Positions 1-7,123 of a stretch of 16,899 nt of DNA are shown here, piece after piece. The stretch lies in contig JALWJW010000181.1 in the NCBI GenBank assembly GCA_026996935.1, forward strand, positions 1 to 16,899, in the 5' to 3' direction. Under the pieces are notes generated by a model that was not told the DNA's origin, made no database searches, and saw only the letters and a program-made list of their open reading frames with translations. This DNA comes from Hyphomicrobiales bacterium. GTDB lineage: Bacteria > Pseudomonadota > Alphaproteobacteria > Rhizobiales > Aestuariivirgaceae. The stretch's first letter is position 1, and each line of letters begins with the position of its first letter. A program made the position numbers and the translations under genes.

Positions 1-118
1 GTGCACCACCAATAAAAGCGGTGAACTTATCTGGCGACAGGTTGCCTGCCTTATTCTTGTTGGCCACGCTGATGACTTTCTTTTCTCGATTATTGTTGGA
101 AACTGTTTTATGAGTCAC
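1..118 (-). CDS. Possible 5' end of an unidentified protein, cut by the window edge
   Basis: On the minus strand a GTG at 118 opens a frame that stays open to the window edge and gives 39 residues. The translation is hydrophilic, rich in Asn and Lys, and includes KVISVANKNKAGNLSPDKF. I do not recognise the family. A stop codon lies ten codons upstream of the GTG with no other start between, so this is the first usable start, but no good ribosome binding site precedes it. Codon choice (AAG, AAC, GCC, ACC) looks more native than in the overlapping plus-strand frames. It would be transcribed away from the DUF1499 gene, leaving about 50 bases between the two starts. Existence as a gene is uncertain. 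Confidence 0.35.
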   Translation of the reverse strand, partial: MTHKTVSNNNREKKVISVANKNKAGNLSPDKFTAFIGGA

Positions 119-168
119 TACATCTGATAAACAAAACCTTGGGCCTTAGCAAAACGGAAATGAAAATC

Positions 169-678
169 ATGTGGTATATTTTCGGGTTTATAGCCCTGAT
201 ATTTGCAATATCAATTGTTTTACTTATCATGTCTGCTGATGATTTTGACCGCCCGATTGATTTCACCAAACATATTTTACGCGACAAACCCAATCAATAT
301 CTCGTTTGCCCGCAAGATTATTGCCTCGATACACCACACGAAATTTCACCCAAATATCCCGTATCAGTTAAAGAGCTAAAAACCTTGCTTGATGAGGCTT
401 TGAAACCAGAACAACGCCTGATTAAAATCCACACAACAGGCGATGAAAACTTGGCAGTCTATCAACAGTCCAGTGCCTTTTTTAAATTCCCTGACCGTAT
501 CACCATTAAGTTTATCCCCATAGATAAAACCCATTCAACGCTAGCGGTTTACAGTCGGGCAAAATATGGACGGCACGATTTTGATGTCAATAAATTACGG
601 GTAAAACGCTGGTTCAAACGCCTCGACAAACAGGTGTTTGATTACCTTGCCCAAAAGCAAAACAACGATAAGAAATAG
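169..678 (+). CDS. DUF1499 family protein with N-terminal membrane anchor
   Basis: A 169-residue protein beginning with one hydrophobic membrane segment (about residues 2-22), followed by a DUF1499 domain (about 38-150). The family signature is near the end: a FPDRITIKF strand, then VYSRAKYGRHDFDVNKLRV, which fits the usual S-R-x-G-x-x-D-x-x-VN-x-R pattern. Two cysteines (47 and 52) lie just after the anchor. DUF1499 proteins have no established biochemical function. The ATG at 169 is preferred because GGA at 156-158 sits about 10 bases upstream; ATG at 160 and TTG at 139 are in frame but poorly placed for a ribosome. The stop is only four bases before the VWA gene, so the two are probably co-transcribed. 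Confidence 0.82.
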   Translation: MWYIFGFIALIFAISIVLLIMSADDFDRPIDFTKHILRDKPNQYLVCPQDYCLDTPHEISPKYPVSVKELKTLLDEALKPEQRLIKIHTTGDENLAVYQQSSAFFKFPDRITIKFIPIDKTHSTLAVYSRAKYGRHDFDVNKLRVKRWFKRLDKQVFDYLAQKQNNDKK

Positions 679-682
679 CTCC

Positions 683-1858
683 ATGTTCATCAACTTTTTT
701 TACGAACTAAAGACCCACGGGCTTCCCGTCACATTAAAAGAATATTTGATGTTAATGGAAGCACTCGAAGCACAAGTCGCCAATTATCGCATGGAAGACT
801 TCTATTATTTATCACGTTCTGCATTGGTCAAAGATGAACGCAACTTAGATAAATTTGATAGAGTTTTCAGTGAAGTATTCGAAGGTATTGAATCAACTTC
901 TGAAGACTTAACCGCCGAAATTCCCGATGAATGGCTACGCGCCCTGACCGAACGCTATATGAGCGAAGAAGAAAAGGCCGAAATTGAAGCACTGGGCGGT
1001 TGGGACAAAATTATGGAGACCTTGAAAAAGCGTCTCGAAGAACAAAAAGAGCGCCATCAAGGCGGCAATAAATGGATCGGTACAGGCGGCACCTCCCCTT
1101 TTGGTGCCTATGGCTATAACCCTGAAGGCATTCGCATTGGCCAGCACAAAAGCCGCCACCGCCGCGCCATCAAAGTTTGGGACAAACGCGAATTTAAAGA
1201 CCTTGATGACAGCGTGGAGCTGGGCACACGTAACATTAAAATAGCCCTGCGCCGTCTGCGCCAGTTCGCCCGATCAGGGGCCGCAGAAGAACTCGACCTT
1301 GACGGTACAATTCGCTCCACCGCCAATAAGGGCTATCTGGATTTAAAACTGGTTCCCGAACGCCGCAACGCCGTAAAAGTTTTGATCTTTTTTGACGTCG
1401 GCGGCTCTATGGATGATTTTGTTCGCTCGTGTGAAGAATTATTCTCTGCTGCGCGCACCGAGTTTAAGCACATGGAATATTTTTACTTCCACAATTGCGT
1501 TTATGAAGGCGTGTGGAAACAAAATCACCGCCGCTATACTGAAAAACTCGACACTTGGGATGTGCTCCACACTTATGGCTCAGACTATAAAGTCATTTTT
1601 GTTGGCGATGCCTCAATGAGCCCGTATGAAATTTCACATCCGGGCGGTTCGGTTGAGCATATGAACGAAGAACCTGGCGGGGTTTGGCTGCAACGCATTG
1701 CCCAGGTTTATCCTTCACTTGTTTGGCTCAATCCATCACCAGAACAGCATTGGAATTATACCCATTCCATCTCAATGATCCGCGAAATCATCGAAGACCG
1801 CATGTTCCCCCTCACCCTTGAAGGCATAGACGCCGCCATGAAAGAGCTTTTGCGATAA
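683..1858 (+). CDS. CoxE-like VWA domain protein
   Basis: A 391-residue protein with the layout of the CoxE-like/COG3825 VWA family. A helical N-terminal half (1-225) includes a charged stretch near 95-125 and a Gly-rich linker near 128-150. The C-terminal VWA domain (about 230-390) starts with VKVLIFFDVGGSMDD. The metal-ion-dependent adhesion site reads D238-V-G-G-S242 instead of D-x-S-x-S; from memory this variant is usual in this family, so it need not mean loss of function. VGDASMS (307-313) is a later conserved block. Relatives usually act with a MoxR-type AAA+ ATPase as a chaperone-like pair for assembling or metallating enzymes. No such ATPase is visible here; one could lie outside the window. 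The ATG at 683 follows the DUF1499 stop by four bases. Confidence 0.85.
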   Translation: MFINFFYELKTHGLPVTLKEYLMLMEALEAQVANYRMEDFYYLSRSALVKDERNLDKFDRVFSEVFEGIESTSEDLTAEIPDEWLRALTERYMSEEEKAEIEALGGWDKIMETLKKRLEEQKERHQGGNKWIGTGGTSPFGAYGYNPEGIRIGQHKSRHRRAIKVWDKREFKDLDDSVELGTRNIKIALRRLRQFARSGAAEELDLDGTIRSTANKGYLDLKLVPERRNAVKVLIFFDVGGSMDDFVRSCEELFSAARTEFKHMEYFYFHNCVYEGVWKQNHRRYTEKLDTWDVLHTYGSDYKVIFVGDASMSPYEISHPGGSVEHMNEEPGGVWLQRIAQVYPSLVWLNPSPEQHWNYTHSISMIREIIEDRMFPLTLEGIDAAMKELLR

Positions 1859-1938
1859 AGTCTAACCACTCAACTTAGTCTCACTCCACATCAATCACAA
1901 CTCGCTCTAAGTCAGCCAATTATTAACCATTAAAACAC

Positions 1939-1955
1939 TTGGCATCAAATTTGCG
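1939..1955 (+). promoter_or_regulatory. Candidate sigma-54 (RpoN) promoter for the CelD-like gene
   Basis: The sequence TTGGCATCAAATTTGCG matches the -24/-12 consensus TGGCAC-N5-TTGCW in both conserved dinucleotides. GG (1941-1942) and GC (1953-1954) have the exact spacing. The predicted start is near 1966, about 80 bases before the ATG at 2046. No convincing sigma-70 promoter was found in the same gap. No activator binding site could be recognised. This is a pattern match only. Confidence 0.5.
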
Positions 1956-1981
1956 TGTATTTGCATGAAATATGAACCGGC

Positions 1982-2004
1982 AACGAAACCATTTCGTTAG
2001 GTTT
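1982..2004 (+). repeat. Overlapping inverted repeats in the predicted leader of the CelD-like gene
   Basis: AACGAAA (1982-1988) and TTTCGTT (1992-1998) form a perfect inverted repeat with a three-base centre. AAACC (1986-1990) can instead pair with GGTTT (2000-2004), so two mutually exclusive hairpins are possible. Both lie downstream of the predicted sigma-54 start and upstream of the ribosome binding site, which would suit either an operator or an RNA switch. Confidence 0.35.
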
Positions 2005-2045
2005 ATCGGTCATAAACAAAGAATAGAAACAAAGTGAGCGGGTTA

Positions 2046-3311
2046 ATGTTTTCAGTTGCAAGCAATGCGCAAAGGCAAAGCGCTGAAATTACAGATAAAA
2101 ACAAAGGGATAGAAAAAGCCCTGGATTTTTTAGCGGCCACTAATCAACTGGCATCCAACCAGTTGGCAACCACAACAAAAAGCAACTACAAAGTACAAAT
2201 CCTCACAAATTTGCATCATATATCTCAATTTGAGAAAGAATGGCGTCAACTTGAAGACCGCTGCGCCAAACCGACCAATGTTTTTCAAACTTATGACTGG
2301 TGTTCAAACTGGGTAAAAAGCTGCGCCAGCGATAATGATTGCTATAAAATTTACATTGTAACCATCACACAAAACAACAAATGCGTGCTCATCTGGCCAA
2401 TGATGACCACCTGCTCGGGCCCGTTTCATATCTTACGCTGGCTTTCAGAGCCTTATTCACAATATGGCGATGTATTGCTTGATCCATCCTGTAACACACA
2501 AGAGGTCTTGAACCTTGGCTTTGCGCAAATAAAAAGTCACCCCAAAGCCAACTCAGTTCGTTTCCGTCACGTGCGAGAAGATGCCTATATTGCCGACTTT
2601 TTAAAACAACACGCACAACCAGATAACCATATTGATTATGCGCCCTGTCTTGAGATTGAAAAATTCCCTACCGAAAAGGCCTATGAGACACGTTATAACA
2701 AATCTCAACGCCGTCGCCGTAAACGTATTCGTAAATCTCTTGAGAAATTTGGCCCCGTTGATTTTTCAATCAATTCCAAAGGCACAAAGTTTTTAAACAC
2801 TTTAAAACTGGCCATAACCGAAAAGCGGACATGGCTGAAAGAACGCGGCCTTTACTCAAAACCAATTATGAGTGATGACCTTGAAACCTTTTTTACAAAT
2901 CTAGCTGAAAACGGTCAAACCGTTGAAACACGTGCTTCACACCTGGCTGCCGGTGAAAAAGACGCTTCTTTTGAGATCGGTTTGCGTTTCAAGAATTATC
3001 ACTTTGGCTATATTACTGCTCACAATGCACATTTAACGGATTTATCACCCAGCCGCCTCCACATGGATTTATCGCAACGCAGCGCCATTAATGACGGCTT
3101 GGATACTTTCGACCTAATGGTTCCATCTGACCCCCACAAAAAAACCTGGTCCAGTACCCGCGTGCAAACACGCGACTACTTCACTGATCTCAATTTCATG
3201 GGAATTGTGTACGATGTCGGTTATTTGAAAGTCGTTCGCCCGTCTGTACGCTGGTTGTATTTAAGAGCCCCGTCAAATATCAGACGCCACTTCACTCGTT
3301 TAGTTTGCTGA
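2046..3311 (+). CDS. CelD/BcsL-type GNAT acyltransferase
   Basis: A 421-residue protein resembling the COG5653 (CelD/BcsL) family, whose GNAT core is Acetyltransf_6. Family-like segments are FQTYDWCSNWV, the strand-rich WPMMTTCSGPFHILRWLSEP, the basic YNKSQRRRRKRIRKSLEKFG, and a C-terminal GNAT half including FEIGLRFKNYHFGYITAHN and PSRLHMDLSQRSAINDGL. Members are linked to exopolysaccharide or cellulose production and probably acylate an amine on a sugar or peptide; the substrate here is unknown. The ATG at 2046 is preferred to the GTG at 2034 because a GTGAG motif lies seven bases before it. The gene stands alone and has its own sigma-54-like promoter, suggesting control by a dedicated activator. 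Confidence 0.78.
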   Translation: MFSVASNAQRQSAEITDKNKGIEKALDFLAATNQLASNQLATTTKSNYKVQILTNLHHISQFEKEWRQLEDRCAKPTNVFQTYDWCSNWVKSCASDNDCYKIYIVTITQNNKCVLIWPMMTTCSGPFHILRWLSEPYSQYGDVLLDPSCNTQEVLNLGFAQIKSHPKANSVRFRHVREDAYIADFLKQHAQPDNHIDYAPCLEIEKFPTEKAYETRYNKSQRRRRKRIRKSLEKFGPVDFSINSKGTKFLNTLKLAITEKRTWLKERGLYSKPIMSDDLETFFTNLAENGQTVETRASHLAAGEKDASFEIGLRFKNYHFGYITAHNAHLTDLSPSRLHMDLSQRSAINDGLDTFDLMVPSDPHKKTWSSTRVQTRDYFTDLNFMGIVYDVGYLKVVRPSVRWLYLRAPSNIRRHFTRLVC

Positions 3312-3332
3312 ACAGGCAACATCTTCAATCAC

Positions 3333-3929
3333 TTAAGTTTTAAACCGCAATGGCGGTAAAATACTTTCAAAAATCGTGTCAATATGATCTGCATCAATCA
3401 GCCCGCTTTTATCGGTCAGCATTAACCCCGATAAACCGTGTATCAGCGACCAAATCATCAATTCATTCGATTCATTTCCATTCGGGCTTGCCTTTTCCCC
3501 ACGCTCAATTGGTGCGGCAATCATTTGCAAAACCCCATAAGCACGCTCTGCGGCTTCCTCAAGTTCCTGATTGTCGGTTTCCAGTTCTGTGCCACCAAAA
3601 ATCAGATTAAATAAACCCGCGTTTTCTTTGGCAAAATACAAATAACCTCGCCCTGCCGCTAAAATTCTCCGGCGCGGATCATTATCCACCTTGGCGAGTT
3701 GATCTTCCATTGATTGGGTAAACATTTTAAATCCGTCAATCGCCAAAGCTGTACGCAGCGCTTTCAAATTTGGAAAATGATGCGCGGGAGCTGCATGGCT
3801 CACCCCTGCTTTGGCCGCCAATTTGCGAATAGAAAGCGCAGCCGGGCCTCCACTTTGCAGCAACTCCATTCCAGCCTCTATTAAAGCAGCGCGCAAGTTT
3901 CCATGATGATGAGCCTTTTTTTCTTTCAT
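3333..3929 (-). CDS. TetR/AcrR family transcriptional regulator
   Basis: A 198-residue protein of typical TetR size. The N-terminal helix-turn-helix spans about residues 8-55: NLRAALIEAGMELL, then LSIRKLAAKAGVSHAAPAHHF, the usual recognition helix followed by the FxN/YxHF-type turn. The rest is helical and carries a ligand pocket; the HHHGNLR start and the LIFGG and WSLIHGLSGL segments fit the WHG-type C-terminal domain (TetR_C_33). Ligand and targets are unknown. The gene converges on the CelD-like gene, with only 21 bases between their ends. The nearest upstream neighbour is the DUF1963 gene on the other strand, about 370 bases away, so a shared divergent control region is possible but not shown. 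Confidence 0.9.
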   Translation of the reverse strand: MKEKKAHHHGNLRAALIEAGMELLQSGGPAALSIRKLAAKAGVSHAAPAHHFPNLKALRTALAIDGFKMFTQSMEDQLAKVDNDPRRRILAAGRGYLYFAKENAGLFNLIFGGTELETDNQELEEAAERAYGVLQMIAAPIERGEKASPNGNESNELMIWSLIHGLSGLMLTDKSGLIDADHIDTIFESILPPLRFKT

Positions 3930-4298
3930 ACTTTCAATCCAATCAGAAACTTAATGCCGTCAAAACAGTAGTTAGTTTAAAACAGTCAAGTTAATCTCTC
4001 CGTAAACGAACTTTTTTATCAATTCTATTATGCCCATCAAACCTTTATATTATGCAACTTTCAATTCAGTCTAGGGTCAGGCCCTTTAGCGACTGGCATC
4101 TTTTCTTCCCGCTTTTTATTCCGCAGCATAAATTGTAGTTTCTCTGAAATGGATACCCATATTTCTGCCACTCCAATTGCCCTTAGTATCTCTGTCCTCA
4201 AAATACATGCATGAAAAATCACACCAACTGTAAAATCCATCACTCCTTAACTCTTTACATTGATAATTTGCTGATTGATTCGTATGAAGGTCAGCTCA
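3930..4298. other. Gene-poor region with a degenerate-looking minus-strand ORF
   Basis: No convincing gene lies between the TetR and DUF1963 starts. The longest frame runs on the minus strand from 4243 to 4061 (60 codons) and ends in MPVAKGPDPRLN. Its codons (many AGG, AGA, ATA, GGG) are unlike the neighbours. Another minus-strand frame over the same bases gives a protein-like stretch, including FYSWCDFSCMYFEDRDTKGN, that stops near 4120. Switching between two plausible frames suggests a decayed or transferred fragment. An AAAACAGT direct repeat (3962-3969 and 3979-3986, 17 bp apart) lies close to the TetR start and is a possible operator. No RNA gene was recognised. Confidence 0.4.
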
Positions 4299-5930
4299 AT
4301 GAAGCCATTATTAGATGCCTTACGTCGCATATTGCCAAAACGCAAACTATCCCGGCACTATTATTTAAAACAACAACGCCTTGTGACCAGGCGCGCCGAC
4401 CGAACTGACGAGAAGCCAACAGATCCAGTTTCATCTGATCGATTAACGCAAATCATCGAGTCCATTCCAGAGCCAGAACCCAAACTCCAGACAAACCTTC
4501 AAGAAAATTTCACAACCCCTACGCCCTTACCGCCAAGTGATGACAGGATAAAGGCCCAAATCAAGGCAACAGCAAAACAAAGCATTTCCTTCCAGCGTAT
4601 CTACCCGCCAGATCACACATTAAAATCCCTAACCTTCCAAGGCGGATGCCCTATCGCACCGCATGGGTTTGACTGGCCCCGCTACGAAAAAATACTTAAA
4701 GACGGCCAAACACAATCAACCCCCTTAACCTTCATGGCTCAAGTTAATTGCGCAGACATGCCTCAATTACAAAGCCACAAGTTACCACCCCAAGGCGTTC
4801 TATACTTTTTCATGGATTGGGAAAACCTGGTTCAAGGCAATGATAATCCCGTCGTTGTTTACCAAACAGGCAACACGCAAAACTGGCAAACCATTTCCCC
4901 ACCGCCCGACAGCCCCGCTTGTTTACCACAAGGCCCCGGCGTTGATTTTAAATGGCTTTGGCATACCGAAAATGCGGAACAACATTACCCTAAGACCTTC
5001 CCAAAATGGCCCATGCACGCTGCCATTGTTCCGTCTTACTCACCCCAAAACCCTTTCGAACTGTCATCACCAGACTTCAAGCGTTTTTTCCCGTTATATC
5101 AAGACGTTCAAATAGAAGCCTTAAGTGGTTTCCACAGCCCTGTATTACATAAACGCCTTACACCTCACCCACCAAGAGCAGGCCAAACAGCAGATCAAAA
5201 AGTTTGGCGACCGTTCAACAACTCTTCCCACAACTGGCCCCATAACTGGCTTGCCATAGAAATGTTTGCTGGCAGTTTGCTCAATGAAATCTGGAGCGAG
5301 ACCAAGCGGTTACAGTATTTATCAAAAAACCCGAATTATCCCTACAGCGAAATTCGCTCACCCCAAGAACAACAAACTCTATTTAATCAAATCGCCGTTG
5401 AAGCCCACGGCTGGGTAAAAAAGTCTCGCTATTTTGGCCATTGGGAAAAGCCCGATGTGCAAACGCAGGGTGAGTTTTGGCGCTGGCTAGACTTTCATTG
5501 CGCTAATACCAGCCTGTTTGCAATGAGCGGGCCCAAGTCTAATGAAAAACCCGCTCTTGTCATCAACCGCGCCATGTCTTATGCCGCCACCCATGCCAGC
5601 GAAGCCAGCCTTGTTCATTCAGCGGAACAAGCCAGCCTTATTCCTCCTGAGATTGTCGCCATATTAAAATCACGGCACCGCGTTGTCACCCGTGGAAGCA
5701 ATTCACTCTCGATCAATGGCCACCATAGAATGTTCGGCTATCCATCCGATATTGATGACAACAATGAAACCTATGCTTTAACACACCTCCCCTTAATGCA
5801 GTTCGAATATGATCCTGCTATTTCCTGGAGCTTTGGAAATTGCGGCACGGTTCAATATTGGATCACCCCACAAGACCTTGAAAATCTGGCATTTGAAAAC
5901 ACCACACTCACCTTCTTGAACAATGGCTAA
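4299..5930 (+). CDS. Long DUF1963 (YwqG-like) protein
   Basis: A 543-residue soluble protein. After a basic, proline-rich N-terminus (1-90) comes a DUF1963 start: LTFQGGCPIAPHGFDWPR (111-128), TFMAQVNCADMP (144-155) and LPPQGVLYFFMDW (162-174). The family's C-terminal block is also present: HHRMFGYPSDI (475-485), LPLMQFEYD (497-505), SWSFGNCGTVQYWITPQDL (509-527). Between them lies about 300 residues, roughly twice the usual distance, including a Trp-rich central insert. DUF1963 proteins have no firm function; B. subtilis YwqG is the named example. Start choice: GAAGG at 4286-4290 sits eight bases before the ATG at 4299, better than TTG 4275 or ATG 4284. There is no operon partner, and the downstream HPP gene converges on it. 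Confidence 0.8.
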   Translation: MKPLLDALRRILPKRKLSRHYYLKQQRLVTRRADRTDEKPTDPVSSDRLTQIIESIPEPEPKLQTNLQENFTTPTPLPPSDDRIKAQIKATAKQSISFQRIYPPDHTLKSLTFQGGCPIAPHGFDWPRYEKILKDGQTQSTPLTFMAQVNCADMPQLQSHKLPPQGVLYFFMDWENLVQGNDNPVVVYQTGNTQNWQTISPPPDSPACLPQGPGVDFKWLWHTENAEQHYPKTFPKWPMHAAIVPSYSPQNPFELSSPDFKRFFPLYQDVQIEALSGFHSPVLHKRLTPHPPRAGQTADQKVWRPFNNSSHNWPHNWLAIEMFAGSLLNEIWSETKRLQYLSKNPNYPYSEIRSPQEQQTLFNQIAVEAHGWVKKSRYFGHWEKPDVQTQGEFWRWLDFHCANTSLFAMSGPKSNEKPALVINRAMSYAATHASEASLVHSAEQASLIPPEIVAILKSRHRVVTRGSNSLSINGHHRMFGYPSDIDDNNETYALTHLPLMQFEYDPAISWSFGNCGTVQYWITPQDLENLAFENTTLTFLNNG

Positions 5931-5957
5931 AGCTTAAAAACTAATAATCAAAGAGGT

Positions 5958-6617
5958 TTATAAATTAGGATGCTTACGGCCCGTGGCAACTTCATAAATA
6001 CGCAACAAATCATCTTCTGAAATATCAACATATGTTTCAATTTCGCTCAGCGCATAAACCAGATCAGCGTGCGAAATATGCTCATAATCCTCATCAGATT
6101 CATTCAAGTTTTTTCCACGTGTTTTCTTTAATAACACCGCCGGATAACGCCGATAAGCAAACGGGTAATTAAACAAAACCGCAATCAACACCATTAAAAC
6201 GGCACCAATCCCGATTGGCATAAGGGCGTATTCAAACCCATATGAGTTAACCACGCCGCCACTTAAAAAAGGAATGGCAGCCGTTGCCCCGCCGGGCGGA
6301 TGCAAACATCTCAAATAATACATCGCGGTTATCGAGCTTCCCACAGCGATGGCAGCGCCCCAAATATTATCGGGAAATATTTTAAAAACAAAAACGCCGA
6401 TTAAAGCGGAAACCACGTGACCGCCAATCACGTTCCATGGTTGAGATAAAGCCGCATGAGGAATGGCAAACAGCAAAACCGCCGTTGCCCCGAACGATGC
6501 CACCAGTAATAAATGTAATTGTAAGCTGGTCTCAAAAAAATGAGAAACCCAAAACACACAGGCAATCGAAACAAATCCGCCAACCCCTGAAATCAGCTTC
6601 TCTAAATGCGATGTCAT
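5958..6617 (-). CDS. HPP family integral membrane protein
   Basis: A 219-residue protein with four to five membrane segments in its first 165 residues and a charged cytoplasmic tail (about 170-219, including NESDEDYEHISHADL). The defining HPP motif is at 106-112 (HPPGGAT). The preceding family block SFGATAVLLFAIPHA and the QPWNVIGGH segment are also present. HPP proteins are little characterised; plant homologues have been reported as chloroplast nitrite transporters, but the bacterial substrate is open. The ATG at 6617 is chosen because AAAGGGGAAG lies about ten bases upstream; a GTG at 6660-6662 would add 15 untypical residues. The gene follows the DsrC-like gene by 54 bases on the same strand and is probably transcribed with it. 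Confidence 0.88.
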   Translation of the reverse strand: MTSHLEKLISGVGGFVSIACVFWVSHFFETSLQLHLLLVASFGATAVLLFAIPHAALSQPWNVIGGHVVSALIGVFVFKIFPDNIWGAAIAVGSSITAMYYLRCLHPPGGATAAIPFLSGGVVNSYGFEYALMPIGIGAVLMVLIAVLFNYPFAYRRYPAVLLKKTRGKNLNESDEDYEHISHADLVYALSEIETYVDISEDDLLRIYEVATGRKHPNL

Positions 6618-6671
6618 AAACAACACTTCCCCTTTAAACAAATGTCGACTGACACAAATCACATTTCACAA

Positions 6672-7037
6672 TTAACCCGTACTCCAGGCGCGAGGTTGGC
6701 GCAAGCCAGCAATTTTACAGGCTTGTTTGACATAGCCATAGGGAAATAATTTAAAAAAGTGCTGTCGCGCCTGACGTTTACTCAAGCCATTTTGTTCTGC
6801 AACAAATTGAAAAGCAAACCGCGCATCAGCAGCAACAAAATGTTCTTCCAGATATTGACGTATAAACCGCACGATCGCCCAATGCTCGTCTTGCATATCT
6901 ATGTTTTCTTCGCCAGCAATAAACAAAGCAATATCTTCATCCCAATCATCAGGCTCAAGCAAAAAGCCAGCCTCATCACGGGCAATTATACGATCACCAA
7001 TCTGAGTATTCAGAATCTTACCCGGTAATGACCTCAC
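6672..7037 (-). CDS. DsrC/TusE family protein lacking the C-terminal cysteine (RspA-like)
   Basis: A 121-residue DsrC/TusE/DsvC-fold protein. Family landmarks are GFLLEPDDWDEDIALFIAG (24-42), EHWAIVRFIRQYLEEHF (51-67) and the C-terminal LFPYGYVKQACKIAGL (97-112). DsrC uses two C-terminal cysteines, CysB in KQAC and CysA eleven residues later near the end. Here CysB is Cys107, but position 118 is Trp, and the protein ends AWSTG. TusE has the opposite pattern (CysA only). Loss of CysA argues against sulfur-relay or DsrAB/Hdr chemistry and fits the poorly known group sometimes called RspA, proposed to be regulatory. GTG at 7037 is the likely start, since GGAGG lies seven bases upstream; ATG 7076 would add 13 residues outside the usual fold. 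It heads a pair with the HPP gene. Confidence 0.85.
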   Translation of the reverse strand: MRSLPGKILNTQIGDRIIARDEAGFLLEPDDWDEDIALFIAGEENIDMQDEHWAIVRFIRQYLEEHFVAADARFAFQFVAEQNGLSKRQARQHFFKLFPYGYVKQACKIAGLRQPRAWSTG

Positions 7038-7078
7038 CAAAACCCCTCCCTTTATGCCACAGTTAAATTCAACCATTA

Positions 7079-7095
7079 CCGACTAATTTAGTCGG
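7079..7095. promoter_or_regulatory. Perfect 17-bp palindrome matching the core of a type 1 IscR operator
   Basis: CCGACTAATTTAGTCGG has perfect 8-bp arms around a single centre base. It fits the core YYGACTRWWWYAGTCRR of the type 1 site of E. coli IscR (as I recall it) at every position, while the outer flanks fit poorly. It covers about -6 to +11 of the minus-strand start predicted from the adjacent -10 box, a position suited to repression of the DsrC-like/HPP pair. The regulator could be IscR or another Rrf2-family protein; none is encoded in this window. Confidence 0.5.
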
Positions 7096-7104
7096 ATTAT
7101 GTCA
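7096..7104 (-). promoter_or_regulatory. Extended -10 box of the DsrC-like/HPP promoter
   Basis: Read on the minus strand, the sequence is TGACATAAT, an extended -10 element (TG-N followed by CATAAT, the hexamer at 7096-7101). It predicts a start near 7089 and a leader of about 52 bases before the GTG at 7037. Its centre is exactly 32 bp from the centre of the FNR-type box, as expected for class II activation at -41.5. Confidence 0.5.
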
Positions 7105-7123
7105 GGCAAAAACACCAATCAGA

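Noticed and set aside
3..113. Plus-strand open frame ending just before the DUF1499 gene, possibly the end of a membrane protein.
   Set aside because: Leu-rich with poor codon choice (ATA, AGG, many TTA/TTG) and no recognisable family; the minus-strand frame over the same bases looks more natural.
935..1326. Antisense frames of 70-74 codons within the VWA gene.
   Set aside because: Low complexity (Arg/Ser runs) and fully explained by the coding strand.
1923..1933. Paired TTAA motifs suggestive of a CtrA site.
   Set aside because: The gap is three bases rather than seven.
3338..3361. Hairpin around CCGC/GCGG at the end of the TetR gene, considered as a terminator.
   Set aside because: Only four GC pairs, a two-base bulge, no T-run after it on either strand, and it lies within coding sequence.
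4260..4288. TTGATA and TATGAA with a 17-base spacer before the DUF1963 gene, like a sigma-70 promoter.
   Set aside because: The start would fall almost at the ATG and would remove the good GAAGG ribosome site, so both cannot be right.
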